A DNA stretch of 64,000 nt from Prostheceraeus crozeri (GCA_907163375.1 CAJQUW010015371.1:744001-808000), one strand, 5' to 3'; counted from the stretch's first letter, positions 1 to 9,671 are shown. Made by a program: numbers and translations. The notes: generated by a model not told the origin, from the letters alone.

Positions 1-1862
1 ATAGTTTCAACCGTTGACAAGTTAAAAATAAAGTTTCAATAGTTTGCGAGTTAAAACTAATGTTTCAATAGTGCGTATGTTAAGAATAAAGTTTTATCTG
101 TTTGTATGTTAGAAATAAAATGAAGCTTCGCCAGTTTACAAGTTTAGAATAAAGTTTTATCAGCTTGTATGTTAGAAATAAAATGAAGTTTCACCAGTTT
201 ACAAATTAAAAATAAAGTTTCAATAGTGTGTACGTTAGAAATAAAGTTTCAACCGTTTACAAGTTAAAATAAAGTTTCAACAGTGTCTACGTTAGAAATA
301 AAGTTTTATCTGTTTGTAAAGTTCGATCGTAGGATTTACTAGTTTGCAAGTTAGACTCAGCATTCTACTAGTTGTAAATGAAAATAACGTTTCAACAGTT
401 TACAGATTAAAATAAAGTTTCAATAGTGTATATGATGGAAATAAAGTTTAAGCGCTTTGTGCGTTAGAAATAAAGTTTCAGCCGTTGACAAGTTAAAAAT
501 AAAGTTTCAACAGTGTGTACGTTAGAAATAAAGTTTCAACAGTTTACAAGTTGAAAAATAAAGTTTCAACAGTGTGTACGTTAGAAATAAATGAAAGTAA
601 GAACTTCATCGTATGAGTATTCAAAGCATGTTTTGTAAATCAAATGTGTGTAGTCCTGACATGATAGAATCGCGTTAGAAATAAAGTTTCAGCCGTTTAC
701 AAGTTAAAGATAAAGTTTCAACAGTGTGTACGTTAGAAATAAAGTTTTAGCTGTTTATATGTTAGAAACAAAATAAAGTTTCACAGTTTACAAGTTGAAA
801 AATAAAGTTTCAACAGTGTGTACGTTAGAAATAAATGAAAGTAAGAACTTCATCGTATGAGTATTCAAAACATGTTTTGTAAATCAAATGTGTGTAGTCC
901 TGACATGATAGAATCAAGCTTGACAAACGCGTTTGTCAAGTTCATTTGATTCTATCATGTCAGGACTACACACATTTGATTTACAAAACATGTTTTGAAT
1001 ACTCATACGATGAAGTTCTTACTTTCATTTATTTCTAACGTACACACTGTTGAAACTTTATTTTTCAACTTGTAAACTGTGAAACTTTATTTTGTTTCTA
1101 ACATATAAACAGCTAAAACTTTATTTCTAACGTACACACTGTTGAAACTTTATCTTTAACTTGTAAACGGCTGAAACTTTATTTCTAACGCGATTCTATC
1201 ATGTCAGGACTACACACATTTGATTTACAAAACATGCTTTGAATACTCATACGATGAAGTTCTTACTTTCATTTATTTCTAACGTACACACTGTTGAAAC
1301 TTTATTTTTCAACTTGTAAACTGTTGAAACTTTATTTCTAACGTACACACTGTTGAAACTTTATTTTTAACTTGTCAACGGCTGAAACTTTATTTCTAAC
1401 GCACAAAGCGCTTAAACTTTATTTCCATCATATACACTATTGAAACTTTATTTTAATCTGTAAACTGTTGAAACGTTATTTTCATTTACAACTAGTAGAA
1501 TGCTGAGTCTAACTTGCAAACTAGTAAATCCTACGATCGAACTTTACAAACAGATAAAACTTTATTTCTAACGTAGACACTGTTGAAACTTTATTTTAAC
1601 TTGTAAACGGTTGAAACTTTATTTCTAACGTACACACTATTGAAACTTTATTTTTAATTTGTAAACTGGTGAAACTTCATTTTATTTCTAACATACAAGC
1701 TGATAAAACTTTATTCTAAACTTGTAAACTGGCGAAGCTTCATTTTATTTCTAACATACAAACAGATAAAACTTTATTCTTAACATACGCACTATTGAAA
1801 CATTAGTTTTAACTCGCAAACTATTGAAACTTTATTTTTAACTTGTCAACGGTTGAAACTAT
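1..1862. repeat. Giant near-perfect palindrome (about 930-bp arms)
   Basis: Bases 1-44 are the exact reverse complement of bases 1819-1862. Other markers pair the same way: the block with AAAGCATGTTTTG near 623 pairs with CAAAACATGCTTT near 1,229, and AAAACATGTTTTG near 867 pairs with its complement near 985. The centre is at 929/930, where CTTGACAAACG is followed directly by its reverse complement. The only clear asymmetry seen is a few bases just outside that core, at 911-918 versus 941-952. The arms therefore look almost identical over about 900 bp, although the repeat units inside them are diverged from each other. The left arm reaches the window edge and may continue outside. Confidence 0.92.
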
Positions 1863-2280
1863 GTTTTATTTCTAACATACAAACAGATAAAACTTTATTA
1901 TTAACTTGTAAACTGATGAACCTTCATTTTCTTTCTAATATACAAACAGATAGAACTTTATTCTTAACATACACACTATTGAAACTTTATTTTTAACGTG
2001 TTAACTATTGAAACTTTATTTTTTTAACTTGTAAATCGGTGAAACTTTATTTTATTTCTAACATACAAGCAGATAAAATTTATTCTTAACTTGTAAACTG
2101 GTGAACCTTCATTTTATTTCTAACATATAAACAGATAGAACTTTATTCTTAACATACACACTATTGAAACTTCATTTTATTTCTAACATATAAACAGATA
2201 GAACTTTATTCTTAACATACACACTATTGAAACTTTATTCTTAACTTTTAAACTGGTGAAACTTTATTCTTAACTTTTAA

Positions 2281-2960
2281 ACTGGTGAAACTTTATTTCA
2301 TTTCTGACATGCAAGCAGATAAAACTTTATTCTTAACTTGCAAACTGGTGAACCTTCATTTTTATTTCTAACATATAAACAGATAGAACTTTATTCTTAA
2401 CATACACACTATTGAAACTTTATTTCTAACATACACACTATTGAAACTTTATTCTTAACTTTTAAACTGGTGAAACTTTATTTCATTTCTGACATGCAAG
2501 CAGATAAAACTTTATTCTTAACTTGCAAACTGGTGAACCTTCATTTTTATTTCTAACATATAAACAGATAGAACTTTATTCTTAACATACACACTATTGA
2601 AACTTTATTTCTAACATACACACTATTGAAACTTTATTCTTAACTTTTAAACTGGTGAAACTTTATTTCATTTCTGACATGCAAGCAGATAAAACTTTAT
2701 TCTTAACTTGCAAACTGGTGAACCTTCATTTTTATTTCTAACATATAAACAGATAGAACTTTATTCTTAACATACACACTATTGAAACTTTATTTCTAAC
2801 ATACACACTATTGAAACTTTATTCTTAACTTTTAAACTGGTGAAACTTTATTTCATTTCTGACATACAAGCAGATAAAACTTTATTCTTAACCTGTAAAC
2901 TGGTGAACCTTTATTTTTATTTCTAACATATAAACAGATAGAACTTTATTCTTAACGTAC
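2281..2960. repeat. 185-bp higher-order repeat inside the minisatellite
   Basis: The word ACTGGTGAAACTTTATTTCA followed by TTTCTGACAT begins at 2281, 2466, 2651 and 2836, exactly 185 bp apart each time. Three full units and one partial unit follow each other. Each 185-bp unit holds about six of the basic 30-bp repeats and copies are almost identical, so this block was amplified more recently than the rest of the array. Confidence 0.9.
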
Positions 2961-3459
2961 ACACTGTTGAAACTTTATTTTTAACTTGTAAACGGTTGAA
3001 ACTTTATTTCTGACGCACAAAGCGCTTAAACTTTATTTCCATCATACACACTATTGAAACTTTATTTTTAACTTGTTAACGGTCGAAACTTTATTTTATT
3101 TCTAACATACAAACAGATAAAACTTTATTCTTAACTTGTAAACTGATGAACCTTCATTTTTATTTCTAACATATAAACAGATAGAACTTTATTCTTAACA
3201 TACACACTATTGAAACTTTATTCTTAACGTGCACACTGTTGAAACTTTATTTCTAACTTGTAAACTCTTGAAACTTTATTTTGATATACAAACAGCTAAA
3301 ACTTTATTTCTAACGTATACACCATTGAAACTTTATTTTTTAACTTGTAAACTCTTGAAACTTAGTTTTTCATATACAAACAGCTAAAACTTTATTTCTA
3401 ACATATACACTATTGAAACTTTATTTCTAACTTGTACACTGGTGAAACTTTATTTTAAC

Positions 3460-6400
3460 TTGTAAACGGTTGAAACTTTCTTTTATTTCTATCATACAAA
3501 CAGATAGAACTTTATTCTAACTTGTAAACTGATGAAACTTCATTTTATTTCTAACATATAAACTGTTATAACTCTATTTTGAAGCACATAAACTATTAAA
3601 ACTTTATTTCCAACGTGTACACTATTAAAACTTTATTTCAGCTTGTAAACTGTTCAAACTTTATTTTTTATCTTGCACACTATTTAAACTTTATTTTAAA
3701 ACTTGTAAACTATTGAAACTTTATTTTTAACTTGCAAACTATTGAAACTTTATTTTATTTCTAACATATAAACAGATAGAACTTTATTCTTAACTTGTAA
3801 ACTGTTGAAACATCATTCTATTTCTAACATACAAACAGATAAAACTTTATTCTTAACATACACACACTATTGAAACATTAGTTTTAACTTGTAACTCTTA
3901 AAACTTTATTTTTAACTTGTTAACGGTTGAAACTTTGTTTTATTTCTAACATACAAACAGGTAGAACTTCATTCTTAACTTGTAAACTGGTGAACCTTCA
4001 TTTTATTTCTAACTTGTAAACTCTTGAAACTTTATTTTGATATACAAACAGCTAAAACTTTATTTCTAACGCATACACCATTGAAACTTAATTTCTAACT
4101 TGTAAACTCTTGAAACAGTTATAATTTTATTTTTAACTTGTAAACTGGTGAAACTTCATTCTATTTCTAACATATAAACAGATAGAACTTTATTCTTAAC
4201 TTATAAACTTAAAGAGATAGAACTTTATTCGTAACTTGTAAACTGGTGAAACTTCATTCTATTTCTAACATACAAACAGATAAAACTTTATTCTTAACAT
4301 ACACACACTATTGAAACATTAGTTAAACTTGTAAACTCTTAAAACTTTATTTTTAACTTGTTAACGGTTGAAACTTTGTTTTATTTCTAACATACAAACA
4401 GATAGAACTTTATTCTTAACTTGTAAACTGATGAAACTTCATTTTATTTCTAACATATAAACTGTTATAACTCTATTTTGAAACACATAAACTATTAAAA
4501 CTTTATTTCCAACGTGTACACTATTAAAACTTTATTTCAGCTTGTAAACTGTTCTAACTTTATTCTTAACATACATACACTATTGAAACATTAGTTTTAA
4601 CTTGTAAACTCTTGAAACTTTATTTTTAACTTGTTAACGGTTGAAACTTTGTTTTATTTCTATCATAGAAACAGATAGAACTTTATTTCTAACGTACACA
4701 CAATTGAAACTTTATCTTATTTCTAACATACAAACAGCTGAAACGTTATTTCTAATGCACATACTATTGGAACTTTTCTTTTAACTTATAATCTGTTGAA
4801 ACTTTATTTTGACTTGTAAACTGATGAAACTTTATTTCTAACTGGTAAACTTTTGAAGTTTTATTTTTAACTTGTAATTGTTGAAGCTTTAATTTTAACT
4901 TGTAAACTGTTGAAACTTTATTTTTAACTTGTAAACGGTTGAAACTTTGTTTTATTTCTATCAGACAAACAGATAGAACTTTATTCTTAACTTGTAAACT
5001 GATGAAACTTCATTTTATTTCTAACATATAAACTGTTATAACTCTATTTTGAAGCACATAAACTATTAAAACTTTATTTCCAACGTGTACACTATTAAAA
5101 CTTTATTTCAGCTTGTAAACTGTTCAAACTTTATTTTTTATCTTGCACACTATTTAAACTTTATTTTAAAACTTGTAAACTATTGAAACTTTATTTTTAA
5201 CTTGCAAACTATTGAAACTTTATTTTATTTCTAACATATAAACAGATAGAACTTTATTCTTAACTTGTAAACTGGTGAAACTTCATTCTATTTCTAACAT
5301 ACAAACAGATAAAACTTTATTCTTAACATACACACACTATTGAAACATTAGTTTTATCTTGTAACTCTTAAAACTTTATTTTTAACTTGTTAACGGTTGA
5401 AACTTTGTTTTATTTCTAACATACAAACAGATAGAACTTCATTCTTAACTTGTAAACTGGTGAACCTTCATTTTATTTCTAACTTGTAAACTCTTGAAAC
5501 TTTATTTTGATATACAAACAGCTAAAACTTTATTTCTAACGCATACACCATTGAAACTTAATTTCTAACTTGTAAACTCTTGAAACAGTTATAATTTTAT
5601 TTTTAACTTGTAGACTGTTGAAACTTTATTTCTAACATATAAACTGTTATAACTCTATTTTGAAGCACATAAACTATTAAAACTTTATTTCCAACGTGTA
5701 CACTATTAAAACTTTATTTCAGCTTGTAAACTGTTCTAACTTTATTCTTAACATACATACACTATTGAAACATTAGTTTTAACTTGTAAACTCTTGAAAC
5801 TTTATTTTTAACTTGTTAACGGTTGAAACTTTGTTTTATTTCTATCATAGAAACAGATAGAACTTTATTTCTAACGTACACACAATTGAAACTTTATCTT
5901 ATTTCTAACATACAAACAGCTGAAACGTTATTTCTAATGCACATACTATTGGAACTTTTCTTTTAACTTATAATCTGTTGAAACTTTGTTTTGACTTGTA
6001 AACTGATGAAACTTTATTTCTAACTGGTAAACTTTTGAAGTTTTATTTTTAACTTGTAATTGTTGAAGCTTTAATTTTAACTTGTAAACTGTTGAAACTT
6101 TATTTTTAACTTGTAAACGGTTGAAACTTTGTTTTATTTCTATCAGACAAACAGATAGAACTTTATTCTTAACTTGTAAACTGATGAAACTTCATTTTAT
6201 TTCTAACATATAAACTGTTATAACTCTATTTTGAAGCACATAAACTATTAAAACTTTATTTCCAACGTGTACACTATTAAAACTTTATTTTTTATCTTGC
6301 ACACTATTTAAACTTTATTTTAAAACTTGTAAACTATTGAAACTTGTAAACTATTGAAACTTTATTTTTAACTTGCAAACTATTGAAACTTTATTTTATT

Positions 6401-6480
6401 TCTAACATATAAACAGATAGAACTTTATTCTTAACTTGTAAACTGGTGAAACTTCATTCTATTTCTAACATACAAACAGA
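3460..6480. repeat. Kilobase-scale duplications within the minisatellite
   Basis: Long stretches recur in the same order. Sequence around 3,520-4,120 recurs 1,470 bp later, near 4,990-5,590 (ACTTGTAAAC at 3701 and 5171). Sequence around 4,430-5,000 recurs about 1,182 bp later (ACTGGTAAAC at 4841 and 6023). The blocks contain the diagnostic words TTATAACTCTATTTTGAA and CTTGCACACTATTTAAAC. This indicates unequal exchange of 1.2-1.5 kb segments. Confidence 0.82.
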
Positions 6481-6912
6481 TAAAACTTTATTCTTAACAT
6501 ACACACACACACACACTATTGAAACTTTATTTTCAATCTGTAAACTGTTGAAACTATATCTTTCATTTACAAATAGTAGAACGCTTAGTCTAACTTGTAA
6601 ATCTTAAAACATTTCATATGGACGATGATGATAATAGATGAAATAGTGTCAAATAAATTAAGATAGCTTACACTTCTGATACAGGGATAGCAATCGACTG
6701 TGATCCATGTGTAAAGAGCTTGTTAGACTACGGAAGAGAGAAGTGTGTTATGTTGCGTGTGGCGCGTGAGTGTCCTCCCATTTCATTCCATTCATCAATT
6801 CGTCTCATTGATAGAGACAGGTAGAACTCATGGTTCTCATAACGTATGCAATGGAAAGTTTTAGGCAACCTTCAACAGTTGGCTAAATGTCGCCCTGGCG
6901 CGAATGCATACT

Positions 6913-7105
6913 ACGTTGAGACAGAGGCAATCACTTGCAAACATGACGCAGAGAGGTTTAACAAGATTGACCATTGCTGAATGTCCCCTGCGGTATACAT
7001 AGCTACGGGTTTCACCGCCGCCCTTTACAGGAACGCCCGTCGAAAGGAAGTATTACACCGAACTTCATTTGCAACGTTCAAGTTGACTGATAGCAGATTC
7101 AACTT
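6913..7105. ncRNA. Structured module copy R0 with ATAG stem-loop (putative)
   Basis: This is the leftmost of four diverged modules. It shares with the others ACGTTGAG (6913-6920), AAACATGA, a CGCCG block followed by a small hairpin and GGAAC (7016-7034), TATTACA, and then a stem-loop at 7080-7105. Block spacing is 103 bp here against 104 and 100 bp in the copies near 8,335 and 9,011. On the minus strand the small hairpin here has a GUAA loop, where two sister copies have UUCG. I cannot assign it to a known RNA family. Strand and transcription are not known. Confidence 0.4.
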
Positions 7106-7225
7106 AATGATAGTATTCGCCAGTCCGAAGACTGCCCAGGGCAAACCGCGAGGAGGTTCTATCATGTCTTGCCCCATGGTGGCCCTTAAGAGAGCCGATG
7201 GTTCGTTCTCGGGAGTAACGTCATC

Positions 7226-7492
7226 TTACACCCTACCAATTCTGCTGAGAGAGTCTTTGACTCTCTCTTTGGTAGCACTGTCGACTTCCACACTAACTGG
7301 CACATGACTAAAAAGTGGAATGTAGCGCCATTCCGTTGGATTGACAACACTTGCTGTCATCGCATTACCAATCTGAGCAAGATTGTTGTGAACTCTGTCT
7401 TGCTCCTCTATTCTAGCAAATTCATCAAATAAATTTCGCGGTCTTAACTGTGGTCCGCGAGGAGAGTTGACTGCAGCGTTTGGCGTCTCCAT
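7226..7492 (-). CDS. 88-aa intronless ORF, unit 1 of the 476-bp array
   Basis: This small protein is not one I recognise. It begins METPNAAVNSPRG, has a charged middle (RNLFDEFARIEEQDRV) and ends in DSATKERVKDSLSRIGRV. There is no signal peptide, membrane segment or cysteine motif. It starts 39 bp downstream of a TATATAAA box, which would leave a very short leader. Its sister ORF 476 bp away has the same length and about 85 percent identity with no indels. By eye, amino-acid-changing differences outnumber silent ones roughly two to one, which is close to neutral expectation, so selection on the protein is not proved. It could be a real short gene or an ORF kept by recent duplication. Confidence 0.5.
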   Translation of the reverse strand: METPNAAVNSPRGPQLRPRNLFDEFARIEEQDRVHNNLAQIGNAMTASVVNPTEWRYIPLFSHVPVSVEVDSATKERVKDSLSRIGRV

Positions 7493-7523
7493 GATTGAAA
7501 TGAAATGGAATGAGAGGTAGTGG

Positions 7524-7531
7524 TTTATATA
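7524..7531 (-). promoter_or_regulatory. TATA box of array unit 1
   Basis: The minus strand reads GGGGTATATAAACC. The box sits 39 bp before the ATG at 7492, and the intervening CATTCCATTTCATTTCAATC is conserved in the next unit. A start site at normal TATA distance would lie only about 10 nt before the ATG. Confidence 0.6.
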
Positions 7532-7596
7532 CCCCTCTAATGTGATGTAACGTTCAAGTTGACTGATAGCAGATTCAACTTAATGATAGTATTCGC

Positions 7597-7610
7597 CAGT
7601 CTAAAGACTG
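7597..7610 (-). other. Loop-variant hairpin conserved in each 476-bp unit
   Basis: The minus strand has CAGTC-loop-GACTG at 7121-7134, 7597-7610 and 8073-8086. The five-base stem is invariant while the loop varies: UUCG in the first copy, UUUA in the second, UUCA in the third. It lies between the ORF stop and the ATAG stem-loop of each unit. Confidence 0.6.
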
Positions 7611-7701
7611 CCCAGGGCAAACCGCGTGGAGGTTCTATCATGTCTTGCCCCATGGTGGCCCTTAAGAGAGCCGATGGTTCGTTCTCGGGAGTAACGTCAT
7701 C

Positions 7702-7968
7702 TTACACCCTACCAATTCTGCTGAGAGAGTCTTTGACTCTCTCTTTGGTAGCACTGTCGACTTCCACACTAGCTGGCACATGGCTAAAAAGTGGAATGTA
7801 GCGCCATTCCGTTGGATTGACAGCAGTTGCTGTCATCGGATTGCCAATCCGAGCAAGATTATTAAAAACTCTGTCTTGCTCCTCTAGCCTGACAAACTCC
7901 TCAAATAAATTTCGCGGCCTTAACTGCGGTCCGCGAGGAGAGCTGACTTGACTGTTCGGCGTCTGCAT
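7702..7968 (-). CDS. 88-aa intronless ORF, unit 2 of the 476-bp array
   Basis: Paralogue of the ORF at 7226-7492, with the same 88-codon length and the same stop context. It begins MQTPNSQVSSPRG and keeps RNLFEEFVRLEEQDRV, the central NPTEWRYIPLFSHVP and the terminal DSATKERVKDSLSRIGRV. The C-terminal half is nearly unchanged between the two copies, while the first 50 residues carry most of the replacements. It has its own TATA box at 8000-8007, 39 bp before the ATG. Function unknown. The constant 476-bp spacing says the two units arose by tandem duplication of the whole transcription unit. Confidence 0.5.
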   Translation of the reverse strand: MQTPNSQVSSPRGPQLRPRNLFEEFVRLEEQDRVFNNLARIGNPMTATAVNPTEWRYIPLFSHVPASVEVDSATKERVKDSLSRIGRV

Positions 7969-7999
7969 GATTGAAATGAAATGAAATGAGAGGCAGTGG

Positions 8000-8007
8000 T
8001 TTATATA
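8000..8007 (-). promoter_or_regulatory. TATA box of array unit 2
   Basis: The minus strand reads GGGGTATATAAACC, identical to unit 1 over the box and at the same 39-bp distance from the ATG at 7968. The next stem-loop (8032-8057) ends about 25 bp upstream of it. Confidence 0.6.
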
Positions 8008-8334
8008 CCCCTCTAACGCGACGCAACGTTCAAGTTGACTGATAGCAGATTCAACTTAATGATAGTATTCGCCAGTCTGAAGACTGCCCAGGGCAAAGCG
8101 CGTGGAGGCTCTATCATGTCTTGTCCCATAGTGGACGATTATACGGTAGTGTGTTAGTAGATTTCAATCACTGAAAAAGGAAGATGAGAATCATTTCATT
8201 TGTCTCATCAACGTTTATCATGGGAGCAATCATTGAAGGGGCATCTAATGAATTACATTTCACTCTACTCCATATCATAAAGACTAACCTTTGTCGAATG
8301 GCTGAAGTACTCTGACCTGGCGAGAGAAAACGTC

Positions 8335-8526
8335 ACGTTGAGTATGAAGTCGAACGCCCAACATGAGCAACGGCTCAGAGGTTTCGGTCTAACAAACGAC
8401 GAACAACCCGTGCAACACAATCCCTCTACGGCAGTACCCGCCGTCCCGAAGGAACGCTCGAGCAAAGGAGGTATTACAGCGATGATGTGCTTTATGAGCA
8501 GAAGTGAATCTCTTGATAGCAAGAGA
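8335..8526. ncRNA. Structured module copy R1 (putative)
   Basis: Contains ACGTTGAG (8335), GCCCAACATGAG (8356-8367), GGTTTCGGTCT, CTACGGCA, CGCCGTCCCGAAGGAAC (8439-8455), TATTACAGC and then the seven-base-pair ATAG stem-loop at 8509-8526. The CCGAAGG segment folds on the minus strand into a C(UUCG)G tetraloop hairpin. A minus-strand ORF of 89 codons also covers this stretch but looks like chance. It may be a non-coding RNA or a structured part of a longer transcript. Confidence 0.42.
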
Positions 8527-8634
8527 CTATTCAACTAGATACCAAGTCAAAACAACCTGATAGCAGGACAAATGTATAGTCAGTAATTTACACTTAGTGA
8601 GGAATGATAGATTTGAGTGTAGTGAGTGGCACTC

Positions 8635-8843
8635 GATCCCGTCGACAGCCCGAAGGCCTTGTACTGATCACTAGGGAAGTGAGAGATCTTCTCCGATACC
8701 CGCTCTTTACAGCTGAAGACATCATTGTCACTGCCCCGAAGTGGTAACAGGAACGCCGAGTCAAAGGTAGTGATCAGTAGCTGGGATCTAACCCCTCAAA
8801 GCTGCCTTAGACTTAGTTGAATTTGAAATCTGATAGCAGATTT
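8635..8843. ncRNA. Structured module with long closing stem (putative)
   Basis: The arms GATCCC (8635-8640) and GGGATC (8783-8788) close a fold. Inside them TACTGATCACTA (8662-8673) pairs perfectly with TAGTGATCAGTA (8768-8779) over 12 bp. The interior carries the CCCGAAG and GGAACGCC words seen in the sister modules, and an ATAG stem-loop follows at 8826-8843. Two stacked complementary stems 100 bp or more apart are unlikely by chance. The strand is undetermined because a perfect stem reads the same on both. Confidence 0.5.
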
Positions 8844-9010
8844 GAACTCAGCATACTTGAAAACCTTGAGGAAACATCCCAAGTTATTGCTTTGATCAGC
8901 TTGATAGCAAGCCGTAGAGAGCTTGATTCACCAGCGTTTTGCAATGGAGATGTTTAGAGGCCACCCATGACAAGATAGCTAAGACTCAACCGATTGGCGT
9001 TCAAAGTGCT

Positions 9011-9209
9011 ACGTTGAGAGCTGTGTCAAATGCCCAACATGAGTTGCCCCAGCGGTTACGGTCTCAAATATGACACATTCCCTTGCCACACTTATCACTA
9101 CGGCATCGTCCGCCGTCCCGAAGGAACACCCTGTCAGTGGAATATTACAGCAAAACTCTCCGTGTCTTGCTCGCTTTCAGTGAAAAGCCGCTTATAGCAT
9201 GAGAAGACT
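9011..9209. ncRNA. Structured module copy R2 (putative)
   Basis: Contains ACGTTGAG (9011-9018), GCCCAACATGAG (9032-9043), CACTACGGCA, CGCCGTCCCGAAGGAAC (9111-9127) and TATTACAGC. The expected ATAG hairpin position holds only a decayed CTTATAGCATGAG (about 9,190-9,202). It is the copy nearest the promoter-like block at 9,637-9,671 and would be the first transcribed from it. Confidence 0.4.
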
Positions 9210-9636
9210 GGCTCAGACATCATTAAAAATGCTTTCATTGACTTCAGCAGGGTCGAAAACCCCAGAAAACCTCCAAAAATAGTGAATTTAAATTTTTCAA
9301 CTTTTTAGCACTACTTATGAAATTTTATAAGTAGTCCATCACTTAGGGCAGGTCAATAGCGACCGAACCTTTTTTGAATCAAGTCAAACGGACTTGTAGA
9401 AGCAAAGTTACAAGCCTTTAAAGTTTTGGAGTCTTTTATGGCCTGGAGACGAAGGCCATCTCCTGGCGAACCTCGAAGTCTGACGCCTTAGCTGATATCA
9501 GCAATGAAATTTTCTAAGTCGGTTTCTTACAGAAACTCGGGATTTGGAATGTCCGAAGCTATCATCGGAGCTCAGAGAGACGACCTACCTCTGACAATCG
9601 TTCTCCTCTAAATGAAAAGTCTCCGTCGGTTCCCAG

Positions 9637-9671
9637 CTTATATAGTGTGTGGCGATCAGCTGATGACGTAA
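9637..9671 (-). promoter_or_regulatory. TATA box plus CRE-like site facing the array
   Basis: On the minus strand TTACGTCA (CREB/ATF-type half-palindrome, plus-strand 9664-9671) is followed by CAGCTG and then CTATATAAGCTGGG (TATA at 9637-9644). A start site would fall near 9,610, with transcription running into modules R2, the 8,635 module and R1. About 400 bases downstream are unlike the modules and contain no long ORF. This is motif reading only, but the spacing is that of a genuine core promoter. Confidence 0.45.

Larger units (their letters stand above)
1..6600. repeat. Diverged minisatellite field, about 30-bp units
   Basis: The stretch is built from degenerate units of about 28-31 bp. 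Typical words are AACTTGTAAACTG, TTGAAACTTTATT and TCTAACATACAAACAG. Left of about position 929 the words run in one orientation (AAATAAAGTTTCAAC) and right of it in the reverse complement. Units differ by substitutions and small indels, so the array is old but has been re-amplified in blocks. A short CA run occurs near 6,500. No open reading frame or gene is visible in it. Because units abut directly with no unique spacers, this is a satellite and not a CRISPR array. It may be subtelomeric or pericentromeric, but nothing in the sequence proves that. Confidence 0.93.
7073..8140 (-). repeat. 476-bp tandem repeat, each unit a mini-gene
   Basis: The word AACGTTCAAGTTGACTGATA begins at 7073, 7549 and 8025, a period of exactly 476 bp with no net indel between units. 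Two full units are followed by a partial third (to about 8,140). Read on the minus strand, each full unit runs TATA box, 88-codon ORF, small UUCG-type hairpin, then the ATAG/CTAT stem-loop. The stem-loop closing one unit lies about 25 bp upstream of the next TATA box. The partial third copy keeps only the hairpin and stem-loop end. Confidence 0.9.
7080..8912. repeat. Family of stem-loops with invariant ATAG loop
   Basis: Seven hairpins share the loop ATAG (CTAT on the minus strand). Positions are 7080-7105, 7556-7581, 8032-8057, 8509-8526, 8556-8567, 8826-8843 and 8899-8912. The first three are the same sequence, with outer arm AAGTTGA/TCAACTT and inner arm CTG/CAG. The others are TCTCTTG-ATAG-CAAGAGA, CCTG-ATAG-CAGG, AAATCTG-ATAG-CAGATTT and GCTTG-ATAG-CAAGC. 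The stems differ but pairing is kept (CTG/CAG against TTG/CAA), which is the mark of selection for structure in RNA or in single-stranded DNA. A weak eighth, keeping only ATAGCA, is near 9,192. The family is not one I know. Confidence 0.75.

Noticed and set aside
1-6600. Regular short repeats that could look like a CRISPR array
   Set aside because: Units abut without unique spacers, repeats are degenerate, there is no cas gene, and the window is eukaryotic.
6981-7801. Plus-strand ORFs overlapping the 88-aa frames
   Set aside because: They are antisense to the units with TATA boxes and run through the hairpin and stem-loop segments. They are probably shadows.
8265-8538. ORFs of 66 and 89 codons over module R1
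   Set aside because: They lie on opposite strands of a structured repeat, and the sister modules do not keep either frame open.
8749-8790. Resemblance to the 3' part of SRP (7SL) RNA: GTCAAA, then TGATCAGTAG and GGGATC
   Set aside because: TGATCAGTAG and GGGATC are fully explained as the second arms of local stems. The long conserved SRP helix 8 sequence is not present, and the sister modules lack the match.
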